A DNA stretch of 64,000 bases from Penelope pileata. Its lineage: Eukaryota > Chordata > Aves > Galliformes > Cracidae. Below the pieces are notes generated by a model. It ran no database searches. It was not told the DNA's origin and was given only the letters and a program-made list of their open reading frames with translations. This document shows, one piece after another, positions 34,225 to 45,880 of the stretch (positions are counted from its first letter, which is position 1; the number at the start of each line of letters is the position of its first letter). The position numbers and the translations under genes are program-made. The DNA lies in the NCBI GenBank assembly GCA_013396635.1, contig WBMW01000582.1:2170678-2234677 (forward strand). The letters are read 5' to 3'.

Positions 34225-36221
34225 AATGAATTTTAATATTGGATTATATTTTAAAGTAGTTACTTGAGGCCGAATACAGTTGATCCTAAAACAAACCTCA
34301 TTTGCACATAAATATACAAAACTTTCTGTTTTCACAATCAACATACACATTAAGAAAAAATATTTTTAAATACTATTAAATGAAAATGTCAATTTAAACA
34401 AAAGTTCATGGGATAGGAACAACAGAGAGATGTATTCTTATTTTCGTTTTCCACATTTCTATTAACTTCAGTATAATCCCCTTACTTTGGAAAGAGAAAA
34501 TATACTCTTCTAATCATGGTGGATCAAATCATCATGAATTTCACTACTGTCACCATATTTAAATTTGTGAGCATACACTAGCAGAATTTACAAGTATACT
34601 GCCTACAGTAATAGGACAAATGTTTTCAATTATATAGCAGAGTCATGAGCAATGAATGGACCTCTCAATACTATTGAAATGCATGATAATTAAAAATAAG
34701 AATCCCAAGAAGTAAACCTAATGGGAAATGTTCTGTAATTTGTTTCAGCTTCTAAGGTCATTTTTAACAAATTCAAACAAACTTTCTTTTGAATCGTTTC
34801 AGCTCGCTAGGGAATGTACATCATTGAAGTATCACTGAAGCATGTCATCTGGCTTTTTCTCTGCTCATAATCTTCCCCACCCTTGAAATGTCCTCTGTGC
34901 AGAGGTTATGAAAAGAGAGGTTGAATGGCTAATATAGGTATCCATATTCATGTAATATTGGGAGATTTTTGTTCCCTTGACCGAAGCTGAGCTGGACAGT
35001 CTGCGCCAGGAAATGTGTTCCTGTACCTTCATTCCTATCTACTGAGGTAAGGTAGTGCCTCAATGGACAAATTAAGTCTCAATTCACTTTGTAATGTTGA
35101 CAGCAGAATACTCAAGTGAAATAGAAAGTCAAATAATAATTAACACTTTCACAGATTTTACATAATTAAAGCATTAAAACATAAAATATTTAATCAAATT
35201 AGATTTGATTATTTTTCTCCAAATTTAACTCCTTTATACATTTTTTAGTTTTAGTCTTATTCTATTAAAACTATATGGGCTAAGTAAGGGGTTTTGAATT
35301 AGAACTTCTGATACTAATATTTAAATATTCATATTTATTACTGATGATGACATCTTCCCTTATTTACTTTGTGAAATGATTACCCTGAATCTACAGTATC
35401 ATTTTCATAGCATTTTATCCACATATATTCATGACGCCGAGTTCACCAGCAAACTCTGAGTTTGAGGCTGTTTGACTCAGCTCAAAGAGGTAAAGCTGTA
35501 ACTTCAGAAGAAACAGACTTCTATAGGCTTTTTCCAGATGATAGCAGTGTCATAGCAGTAGCAGATAGTCAACTAAAGACATATGGTTGCACTCCAAAAA
35601 TTATCAAAAGTATGATTAAAGCTTTCTTTTTCTCTTTGAGCTTCTTTTTGAGTCAGAGATGTATATTGGAGATGTCAGCCTCCAGACTTGACTGAGAAAC
35701 TCATCTCCTAGCACTTGGTGTCAGCAATCTTGATATATGCCAACTCCTGCAGTGGTATTGAGGTTTGAAAATCTGAACCATGGAGAGGGAAAGTTCATGG
35801 AGTTGCCATACAGTGGCTCTCCTTTTGTAGTATCCCTAAGGTTGCAGCTCAAGAGGAATTTAACAAAAAAAAACCCCTAGATATAGTATTGGGAGAAAAT
35901 AGAGTGCATTCAAAATACCTCTTCCATTTTCTAGATCTTTCTGTACAGAACTTTTCTTACAAAACATTAAGAATCAGTGGTTCATGCACCTACTGCATGT
36001 TCACCTATGGTTAGAAAAGAGCACTAGTGCCTTTTGCCATACATAAGCTTTCCTTTTGCTTCAGCAGAGGGCAGACGAACACCTTCAGGTTAAAGACTAT
36101 AGAGAAAAGATGCATGTGTTTTAATAGCATTAGTTCAGAATTAAAGTATATGTACTGATTTGGATTTCTCTTAGTACCAGATTAGTACTTTGAGAATACA
36201 AGCATGGAAGTATTATGCCAT
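34225..36221. other. unique non-coding DNA, nothing recognised
   Basis: Two kilobases of AT-rich sequence. The longest frame is 77 codons (35462-35695) and it has no motif. Confidence 0.5.
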
Positions 36222-36743
36222 TGTTCTGGTTTCAGCAGGCAGGCCTGGAAACCCCACACAGCCTCTCGCTCACCCCCCCCCTCCTCCCAGCTGGGATGGG
36301 GGAGAGAATCGAGAAATAAGGTAGAACTCGGGCGTTGAGATAAAAACTATTTACTAACAGAAAGAGGAAAATAGAGTAAAATAACAGTAATGATAATTAT
36401 ATACAAAATAAGTGATTGTACAAAGCAATCGCTCACCGACCGCGACCGATGCTCAGCCAATCCCCAAGCAAACGGGCCCTCCCCGCTCACTTCCCTTCCT
36501 TATATTACATGATGTCATATGGTATGGAATATCAGTTTGGTCAGTTTGGGTCAGCTGCCCCATTCTTGTCCCCTCCTAGCTCCCTGCGGCCCCCCCAGCC
36601 TCTTCACTCTCCTGGCAGAGACATACAAATGTCCTTGGTTCTGTTCAGCGCTGCCGGGTGTTATCAGCCATGTTTTCTTTCTAGAACCAAAACACAGCTT
36701 TGTAGTAGACACTGAGAGAAACTTTCAGTTAGAAACTAAGACA
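36222..36743 (-). mobile_element. solo LTR, avian ERVL-like, inverted relative to 31758
   Basis: 522 bp from TGTTCTGGTTTC to CTAAGACA on the plus strand. In reverse complement it aligns along its length with the LTR at 31758 (shared tggcagagacatacaaatgt, gggtcagctgccccattctt, agataaaaactatttactaa). It keeps more CpG sites (for example ccgaccgcgaccgatgc), which suggests a younger insertion or less decay. The minus-strand core promoter is TATAAGG (36498-36504) and a CRE-like site (36510-36517). Flanks are gccat on the left and atgaa on the right, so no target duplication is seen. Confidence 0.88.
36498..36517 (-). promoter_or_regulatory. LTR core promoter: CRE-like site plus TATA box
   Basis: On the minus strand TGACATCA is followed by TATAAGG, matching the plus-strand LTR at 31986-32004. 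Confidence 0.6.
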
Positions 36744-37791
36744 ATGAATGGGATTTAATCTTAAAATTGCCTGCTAGAAAAATGAACATACATGTTGCCA
36801 TAGGATTCAGGACAAAGGAAAGGCCTAGGTGTGGTGTGGTGATAGTCACATTTAGAAAGAATATATGACTTCACAGCAGAAAATGGCAGGTTCTGAAGTC
36901 TGATTTTTACAGTGTTCCTTGAAGAATCTGGTAGTGGCCATTTATGACACTGTTCAGAAGCTCTGTCACATGGTTTCTGTTTGAAGTTTATTTGACAGAA
37001 TCATTTTAAGAGTTGAATAGACTGTAGCTATGAAATCCCTCCTGTGTGTCCTTCCGGAGGACCTACCTATTCCTATTCATATATGTGAGTAAACACACAA
37101 GCAACACTTAACTTTCTTGTTGCTTTTGCCAGGCATTCCCTTTGGTGTCCATGGTTATGAGCTCATCAAAGCTGCTTAATGTGTAAAAACAAAACCAAAA
37201 GCCAAAAACACAGGAGAGAGAGTGTATAGGCATGGAACTATAATCAGCTGATATTTATTATTCTGTAAGACAAATATTCTGAAAGACATCTGTATGTTAT
37301 GTTGCTTCTCACAAAAGAAGCCCAGAATGTAGTATACAGTAAGTTAAAGTCTGACCCTTGATAGAAATACTTGAAAGAAACAACCTCAAAAGAAATAACC
37401 TTGAAAAATAACCACAGCCTTGAAAAACGTCTTTTTTTCTTTTTCTTTTTTTTCCTTTTCTTTTTTTCATGTCTATCCTCTGTGATTGAGCTGATTCCCC
37501 TGTGAGCACATTGACCTAATTTAACTTTAGCAGAGCAATAATGATGCAAATAATGGAATTTGGAGCAGACTTCCTGACTAATCCAAGGGTAAATTGTTCA
37601 CCAGACAGATTGTCCTTCTTGGAGAAACTGAGAAATAGTCTCGTTTCCACTCAGTTTGTCCTTTTCTCAGAATGTTATATTATCTACAAAGATGAGGGAT
37701 GAGTGTGTAATATTCAAGATAAGATTGTCTGAAAAGCTAAAATGAAGGTTTAACTGACATGACATGTTTCTTATTTAGAAGCTCAGAGGTT

Positions 37792-37844
37792 TATTTTTTT
37801 TCCATTTTTCCCCCTTTTTCCTTTTTTTTTTTTTTTTTTTTAAT
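37792..37844. repeat. polypyrimidine tract
   Basis: Nearly pure T/C over about 50 bases, ending in more than 20 consecutive T. Low-complexity sequence. Confidence 0.9.
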
Positions 37845-40800
37845 CTATCAGTGCAGCCCATCTTTTGCAAAAAGAAACAGAAATGTTAGTTCAAGAATAT
37901 GATGTCTATTTTTGTACTTGGAATTTTCAAATAGATGTATAACAAAGGTATTGCTAAATGATTCATAGTTTCACTTCTTTATTGCTCGCAAGCATGTAAT
38001 TGTGGGGTAAATAATGACACTGGAATGTTTGGAGATGGTACTGCTGTGAAGGTGAAAGATCAAGAAAAGAAAACAGAGCTATGGTTTAGCATCAGATTTT
38101 TTTTCCTTTTAAAAACATAATCAGTAACGTGCAATCCAGAGATTTCCACTTCTGCAAGAGCATCAGGGATTCTTGAAACATTGGCTCAGAGAAAGGCTAT
38201 CAAAAGGTCCCATCTGTTATTAAATTCTGGCATAATCTGAGGTGCAGGAATCTAGCAATGTCAAAATCCTATATCAAAAAACGTGGGGAGAAGACAGGGA
38301 CATGTCTTGCCTCACAAGAAAGAAGTGTGGAACCTTGCCTTGTTTTTAGCTAATGTATGAGGAGAAAGGTGAAATATTGTAGAGATCCACTTCTCTTTTT
38401 TGGGTTTCTCAAGAGTTTAGGGAAATATGCCCAGGCCCTGGTAAAGGTACCAGGATTATGGTACAGGATTGTACTTCTTCTTCAATGATCATAGTATGTC
38501 CCTTTAAGACAAAAAACTAGAGCATCTAACTGCTTACAAAGCTTTTCACTCTTTCTGTACAAGGATCTTCCCATCGCTTTGGTGAATGTGTACATCCTGT
38601 TCTAGGAATAAAAGTCTTAATGCGAATAGCAATTTCAAGTTAGTGTTCTAAAGGCAATACTCATTGTGCACTCGCTGTGGAAAACAGAGTAACTGAGTTT
38701 AGTGATGGGACCATTAGAACACAGTCTAGGCTCCAAGAACACGACAATTTTTGAAAGAACCCTTTGTGAAGAAACCCTTTGGGTTTGTGAAAATTTTGGT
38801 GTAATTTGGAGAAATTTGGGGGCTCCAAAGACTAAATTTGGGAACACCTAAAATCCCAATGAGGAAAAACCGTTTCAAGGAAATCCATATGGAAGACTCT
38901 AAAGATTACAGAGGAGAAACTTTTAAAGCAGAAAGTCCCTTTTCAGCCTTATTGTTATGTTGCGTTTTTCTGTGCAGATGTGTTTGTTCTTGAAATCTTA
39001 ATTCTCTACTGTATAGCTACCAAAAATTACATGTGAGAAAGAGACAACACCTTGCTGAATATCAACGTCTCAGAGAATTGGATGGTTGATGTTTTCAGTC
39101 AGGAAACAAAATCTGAAGATTTATAACTTTATATGAATTTTTGCTGCATTTATTCATTTTTCTTTGATGTGTGGATTTTTTTCCTAATTTAATCTAAAGA
39201 AACAAATGTGAAATATTGGAAAGCAAGATGAAAGTAGATATCAGGCAGCAGATTTATTTGGGAAAGTTAAAAAAAATGCATAGATATGTTTATGTATGAG
39301 TATTGGTGTATGTATGTGCAAAAGAGCAGAAACAGAGCCTACCATTTCTTTGTAACATTTTTCTGTTGAACTGTATAAGCAATTCTTTTTATATAAAAAG
39401 TCTTTCTGATGATGTTATGTTGCTGAAATAGCAGAGGTAGAAAGCCAGCAGAAATCAAATAATGTTTAAAATTATCAGACAATATTTTTTACATTTTCCC
39501 AACCCCTCGGGGTCAATTAATGTCTTATTTTAGAACCTGAGTGTATTGGTTAATGACGGAGTCTTTGAACATTAGCATTAACACAGCTTTCCTAAACCAC
39601 TGCCATTAGCCTGCAATGCAGCAAATTATTGACAGCTATAACAAAGCATCACATCCTGCTGCCTGGAACCCAAGATTCCAAAATGCTCACTGCTGACGTA
39701 TAGTTAAGAAAATACTATTTCTTTTTAATATTGTCACTCACTTAAAGCAATCAGAAATTAAAGCAATTAATTGGGCATTTGGAATTGATTTCCTCAAATT
39801 GTTTTCTTAAGCAATATTTATGAAATCTGCTTACTTGTCAAATATTTGAAGCTGTATGCATTTAATTAGAGTCTAAGATGCACAAATGTGTGAAAAAGTA
39901 GATGATTTCTGTGCCATGTAAATGGTCTTTTGTCACTGGATAGCAAATACTGCTTGATGACACATTGCTGCATCCTTACCTCAATTCAGTTGCTGTTTCA
40001 CTGCACTGTACAGATGAAGTGCAATAGTTGCTGCATATCTACTGATTTTCAGGTCTAAACTAAAGAAATCTGCAATGCAGTGGTCATGTTATGAGCTCAA
40101 AGCTGTACATGTAACTGATAGCTTTTCCAACAGAAGGTTGGCTAATTTGAGTCTCTCCCCTTTATAGTTACATTAATTGAATATTGGTTTTATGTGGAAG
40201 CATCCTTGCCTTAAAAGTTGTAGCTGGTGCAAATCAAAATGTTGATTCACTTCTACAGAGCTACATTTCATGGCTAACAGCTGCACAAGTGCAGTGGCCA
40301 GCAAAACTATTTGCATATTACATGAATATCTTAAAAAAAAGGATGCTTCATGAGAGGTAATTTTCCACCACATTCAATGATAGAAGCTGTTCAAAAATAC
40401 AATCTAATCTATGAAGATTGTTTTTCTGAATTGACAGAGAAGTATCATTTCATTTAGATTTTTTGCCTTTTTTACAGCTTTTTTTTTTTTTTGTCTTCTG
40501 TTTTAACCCATTTTATTTTCGTTAATAAACTTTTGTTCATTTCAATAAAGTAGAACATCTGGCTAATACATTTTAAGTATTCATAAATAAAGATTAGTAC
40601 TGTAATCTTTTCTCAGGGAATATCAGAATTAATCAAGACTAGAACATGAATATTTGGTTTTGATGGAAAAAAATGCAAGCTTGAAACACCTCAAGCTGTG
40701 GATTCAAGTACACTGTCAGCTAGCACTGCTGACATAAGCAGCAATCCTGACCTCCTTCTCTACCTGACAGCTTATTCTCATCCTGCTTTGCTTCCTCCCT

Positions 40801-41092
40801 TGGGCTAGCAGAAATGTTTGTGCTGTTGCTCATTGAACTAGATCAGGGAACCAATCAGAGGTAAAACTGCTTTAGTTTGAATTTTACTTATTTTTTGTTG
40901 CTTACCTTGATTTCTTAATTTTAGAGAAGTTTACTTTTTTTTCTGCTTTTCTGCAAAAGTTAACATCATTTATTCCTGGTCCATGCTTAGTACCAGCAAG
41001 TGCTATACTGATATGAATCACAGTTTCTTCTTTCTAAAATAGTATTACTTTCCTTCATCTCTCCATATCCTCTCTTAGCTGCAGAACTGCAG

Positions 41093-41126
41093 TTTTTTAT
41101 TTTTTTATTTTTTTATTTTTTTTTTT
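41093..41126. repeat. (TTTTTTA)n heptamer tract
   Basis: About four units of six to seven T plus A, ending in a longer T run before ggttggttgtttgg. Low-complexity sequence. Confidence 0.85.
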
Positions 41127-42204
41127 GGTTGGTTGTTTGGTCATCTGCCAGTTGGCTGGAAGCCAGGCAAATTTTGTGATGGTAGTTTACAAACCTTTGT
41201 ACGAAATTGGAGTGAATCTACTATGACCACATCAACAATCCCTTTATTTGTCATGTCCATAAGTAGCTTTATATTCCCACAATTATTCAGAGGATTCTTT
41301 TCCTTAAGTGCATCCCTATTTGGATATATATGATTAAAACACCACTGAGAGAAGGAATATTATTTGTCTAACTTCAATAAACCATCATGTACAATATACC
41401 CATAAACAAGTCAGTTTTAGGCTGAAAATTCTTCCTTCGCAGAACTGATGAAGGAAGTCAAAATTAGAGAGAGTCATGTTTCCACAAAATAGAGAAATAC
41501 AACTTAAGATGTTGAAATTCATATAGTAGTTCAACCTTGAAGCTGAGAGGACATTATAGATAACCCAACTGCTTTCTATTTCAGAAATCTAAAACAATTA
41601 ACACATAATATGATATATTTTGGATATTGATACAAGAATTTTTACTTAAGAACTGCTTTGGTATCAAATCTTAGAATCACTGAGTCTGTCCCCTTGTAGT
41701 CACAAGAAAGCATGAATTGATATCCTGCAGATTTTTATACACTGTACTACTCTATTTTATGCATTTTATTACCTTATGTATCCAAGTTACAGATCAGTTC
41801 CCAACAAGCTGTATTAAAGTCACAACCAACACAGAAAAATACAGTGTACCTCAGGACAATACTAAGAAAAGAACAACGATATCACCAATGCAATGGAATA
41901 CCAGACAGGAGATAGGAGCATAGCAGTGTTTTGTCTTTTTAAATTAAGATTTTCTCAGATCATGCCAAGGGCTGGACGACACCTCATTCAAGAGAAGATT
42001 TCTGGCAATTTGATCTAAAGAAAATTATTTTCCAATTCTAAGTTCTGTGGTCAGTTTATAACCAAGCATAAAGTAAAAATATTTCATTTGTCACTTGTGA
42101 GCAGACAATTTGAAATTATTCAAATTCTAAACCTAATTCTAAACACAATCCTAAGTAACAAAATGTCCTAGGGTCTAACCATTTGGACTGTAGTTTTGCT
42201 TATA

Positions 42205-42480
42205 AGTATATGGAGTTCCTGGTAGACAGCAAGTTGAGCATGGGCTAGCAGTGCACCCTTGAAGGAAATAAGTTTTTACAATGAGAATATCAGATAATTA
42301 TTTTTTTTTAAATAGATTTCCCTATAGAAGTGGTAGAATCTCCCTCACTTGAAATATTCAAGACATGGCTTGACAGGTACCTAGAAAATCAAATCTGAGT
42401 CCCTGCTTTCAAAACCAGGCTGGACCAGATGGTCTGCCAAGGTTCTGTTTAGTCTAGATTTTTCAATGAATCTATAATTT
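42205..42480 (+). mobile_element. ancient CR1 relic, detectable at protein level
   Basis: The plus strand from 42211 reads EFLVDSKLSMG-stop-QCTL, matching the CR1 ORF2 motif seen elsewhere as VLVDSKLDKSQQCALA. After about 50 bases of decayed or deleted sequence it reads EVVESPSLEIFKTWLDRYL (about 42328-42385), the usual C-terminal segment, then a faint 3' UTR (ccaggctggaccagatggtc). No terminal octamer is preserved. It is older and more diverged than the other copies. Confidence 0.7.
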
Positions 42481-44906
42481 TAAAAATAAGAGGATACAAA
42501 TTTTTCTTCTGAAAATATTAAAATGAAATCTAAAAGGTTGTATCTTCCTGGTAAATAAATTTTTTCAACTTGCACTTCTACAGCAGTCAGTGGATATTTA
42601 ATGGTGAAAAAGATCCAAGGATATCCTTTAGGATATCCTGACATCAAATACATCATGCCACGTTCAAATAGGTTTATAATTTCTTAAGGTGTTGCATTCT
42701 CTTAGTAATGAAACATTTTCAATTAATTTGCTAACAACAGTATCACTGAAAGAAGCAAAAATCTAAGTGAAATGCTCATGAGGAAGTGATTTTTTTTTCC
42801 CTACAGGTGTGCACATAAACAGACTATGATTGCATACATCTTGCTTTGGATGGGAAGAAGGGAGCGGTTAACTCCTTCCTACTTCTGAATCCAGCTATTT
42901 TACAGGATATGTGTGGGAGATAGAAGGGAACACAGAAAGCATCAAGAGCTGCTTATTGCACATTTACTTAGTAGGAGGACAGGTCTCACAGTGAATTTGT
43001 GACTATCCATACTAAAATGTTCAACTAGTTCATTAGAAAGAAGAATCATAGATCAAAGAGGAAGATCTTTAACAATGCTCTTTAGCAGCAACAAATTAAA
43101 CATGCAAATACAGAAACAATCTCATATTATTTTACCTACTGTACATTTTGGAATTGTCTTCATGGATCACTAGCTAATTTAATGGCCTTTCACCCCCGAG
43201 GACACACTTCAAATTAAAACTGTATAAACTTTGAGATATAACCTACAGCTAATCATGTTTTGAATTTGTTTTAAAGTTGTATAACCTTGGAGATCTCCCT
43301 CTACGAACTCAACAAGATTATAAAATGTTTAGGCTAGACCACAAAATTTTCATGCATATTTTCTTTATTATTACAGGCTATTCCCTGTGGTAATAAAGGA
43401 TTCTCCCCAAAGTGATGTGAGAAATACCTCATATCATAACACTGCAAAGAATACTGGGGAAAAAGAATGGTGGGAAAAGAAGCTCTCTTTTAAATTAAGT
43501 CTACCTGAGAAGTCTTGTTTTACTACATCATTTGGAAGACAGATAAAATTAGTTTCATTTGTTGTTTATTAGCATTCTTTCATGTGCACAAGATGAAGTG
43601 AGGAAGCAAAATTCTGTTAACAGTTTTAATCAAACAGATTTTGAAATGCGTAGTATTTTTCCGAGATACTTTGCTCATCTGAATCATTTCTCTTAACCAC
43701 ACATTTTCCTTTGACAGGGACCTAACCTGAAAACCAAATTTTTTTATCTAAAGTGGGAATGTTAGAATAAAAAACAATCACACACATGGACATATGCTAT
43801 ACTCTCTGTATTCTGCAGGAATGTATTCTTCTTTCTACAGCTGTGGTTGTTCACTTTGTTTTGTGTTGCTATCTCTCTTCTACAACCTTGCAGGTGGGTG
43901 ACAGAGAGCAGCTGTATGCTAGAATAGTGTTTGTTTCCAGGAGCACAATAGCTAGGGCTCCCTCGTTATGTTTTTATAACATGAGAATTCAGTATGAGAT
44001 GCAGTGCATCATCTCTATGTCACATCATATTACTAAACAGAACCTCAATGGAGCTCATAAATATCCTCTTTTGGATAAATATTGTTCTTGGCAGCAATCC
44101 CACTCGTTATTGGAGAGCTGCACTAAACATAGATCCTTCTTTTGATTTTCCATACCATTTAGATATTGGTACTATAAGTTTTCTAATCAAAATGGGATGA
44201 AATGCCAACAGGCTGTGAGTACTGCCTGAAGAAAACACTGAAAGGTATAAATAAAACAGTTATCCCTGCTGGTTCTAGCACATGGAGAATGATGGGGAAT
44301 GTCCCATACCGGTTCTGTGAATTGGCATGAACAGATCCTACTCCAGCATTCTCAGTGTGGCATGTTCTCTACAAATAATACAAAACTGACTTACGGTGGT
44401 ATTAATATTTCATGTCCGATAGATCCTTTGTCCTAGATAGTAACTGAACAGTTGGGGCTTTTTTTCTTTGTTTTATTTTCCCTGATGGCTGTCACTAAGC
44501 TACATAACTTCCTGAAAACAGGATAAAACTCACTCACCTCTGAGTGATTTTTTCCTCTAGTCCTAACCATGTATCCAAGAGAATAGTAAAGCATAGCTGA
44601 TGATAAAAACATGCAGTAGAAGATGAGCTTGAACAAAAGAGATGAGAAGGCAGGAGATATCACAGAAATAGGAAAAAACATGCCAGGCTGACACATTAGC
44701 AGATTTTATTTTGCATTAGAAAAAGCACAGGCTTTCTCAGTCCTTTTTTAAGACTACTTTTTGCCTTTCATTTTCAGAAGTCTTCATTTCACCATATAAC
44801 TTCATCAGTCATTTTTGTCACAAAACTTTCCAATGTATTGTAGTTCCTTGCAGAATAGCCTTTTTACTCAGGCTTTCTGAGTCTGTGAAAGCAAACACAA
44901 CTCAAA
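42481..44906. other. unique non-coding DNA
   Basis: No repeat family recognised. A tandem pair of palindromes lies at 42618-42639. The longest frame (119 codons, plus 43786-44145) is compositionally unremarkable and has no motif. Confidence 0.5.
42618..42639. repeat. two copies of a 10-bp palindrome
   Basis: AGGATATCCT, TT, AGGATATCCT: each ten-mer is its own reverse complement. Possibly chance, possibly a paired binding site. Confidence 0.85.
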
Positions 44907-45087
44907 AATCATAGAATCCTTAGAATTGGAAGAGACCTTTAAAGGTCATCTAGTCCAACACCCCTGCAATGTACAGGGACATTCACAGCTAGATCAGGTT
45001 GCTCAGAGCTTGGTCCAGCCTGACGTTGAACGTCTCCAGGGACGGGGCTTCCACCGTTTCTCTGGGCAACCTGTTCCAGTGTTTCAC
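44907..45087 (-). mobile_element. CR1 LINE, 3' part of a copy split by an LTR
   Basis: Begins aatcatagaatccttagaat and gives the 3' UTR and ORF2 end (tagatcaggttgctcagagc; ggggcttccaccgtttctct). It stops inside the motif gttccagtgtttcac, exactly where the LTR begins. The rest of this CR1 continues after the LTR at 45551. Confidence 0.92.
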
Positions 45088-45550
45088 TGTGGAATTACAA
45101 CAAGCAGAGTCAGTAAACTTCATGAATGAAGATCAGCTTCTGGATTGAGATACCATTGTACTTATCCGGAGGAAGCTCTGGGAGCTGTAAAGGAGCATAA
45201 GGAATGCGCGAGGAGCTCCGGGTGTGGACTGTTGTCTGTGTAAGACAACGACTATGTTTATCCTGTGGTCCTCAAGACAAGGATGTCTCTGCCTCCTGAT
45301 AAGGAAGATACTGAAGGAGCTGCTCAAGTCTTGTTGTTGTTAGATAAGTTGTCAGCCAATGGTTTATGAGTAGAAAAATACTGTTTGTAGAGTTATTGGT
45401 TTTGCATGTTGTTGCATCAGTCAGAAAGGCCTATAAAGGTCCAGCTAGCTTTTCAATAAGAAGAACATGAGAACATGGAGAACACATAAAGAGAATTTGA
45501 AGAAGTAATCTTTGAACTCATCTCAGAGTCCGTGTGGTTATTACGCCACA
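45088..45550 (+). mobile_element. solo LTR inserted into a CR1
   Basis: 463 bp bounded by TGTGG and CCACA (perfect 5-bp inverted terminal repeat). The flanks are tttcac (45082-45087) and cttcac (45551-45556), a 6-bp target duplication with one change. Removing the LTR and one flank restores normal CR1 sequence (gttccagtgtttcac + cacccttattg). TATAAA (45432-45437) is followed 23 bases later by AATAAG (45455-45460), again the compact alpharetroviral/ERVK arrangement. A 6-bp duplication also fits that class. No viral genes remain. Confidence 0.88.
45432..45460 (+). promoter_or_regulatory. LTR TATA box and polyadenylation-like signal
   Basis: TATAAA at 45432-45437 and AATAAG (variant of AATAAA) at 45455-45460, implying a very short R region. 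Confidence 0.55.
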
Positions 45551-45880
45551 CTTCACCACCCTTATTGTAAAAACTTTTTTCCTTAAATCCAACCAAAATC
45601 TCCTCTCTTTTAGTTGGAAACCACTTCCCGTTGTCCTGTCACCACAGACTCTGCTAAAGAGTCTGTCCCCCTCTTCCTTGCATCCCCCCTTTAGATACTG
45701 ATAGGCTGCTATCAGGTCACCTCGGAGCCTTCTCTTCTCCAGGATGAACAGCCTCAGCTCTCTCAGCCTGTCCTCACAGGGGAGGTGTTCCATCCCTTGG
45801 ATCATTTTTGTGTCCCTCCTCTGGACATGCTCCAAGAGGTCCTCATCTCTCCTGTGCTGAGGACTCCACATCTGGACACT
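45551..45880 (-). mobile_element. CR1 LINE, 5' part of the split copy
   Basis: Continues the CR1 from 44907 beyond the LTR. A minus-strand frame (to 45518) reads VQMWSPQHRRDEDLLEHVQR, YEDRLRELRL-like CEDRLRELRLFILEKRRLRG, and CGDRTTGSGFQLKERRFWLD, then VITTRTLR, which is LTR sequence. The element breaks off at about 45880, so it was already 5'-truncated when it inserted. Confidence 0.92.

Larger units (their letters stand above)
36744..42204. other. unique AT-rich non-coding DNA with polypyrimidine tracts
   Basis: No transposon or gene recognised. Simple tracts include T/C-rich runs at 37430-37467 and 37792-37844 and (TTTTTTA)n at about 41093-41126. The 101-codon minus-strand frame at 37244-37549 is partly a polylysine stretch translated from the first tract and is not a gene. 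Confidence 0.5.

Noticed and set aside
37244..37549. 101-codon minus-strand frame rich in lysine
   Set aside because: The lysine run is translated from a T/C-rich simple tract and the rest has no motif.
43786..44145. 119-codon plus-strand frame
   Set aside because: No recognisable family and no supporting start or splice context.
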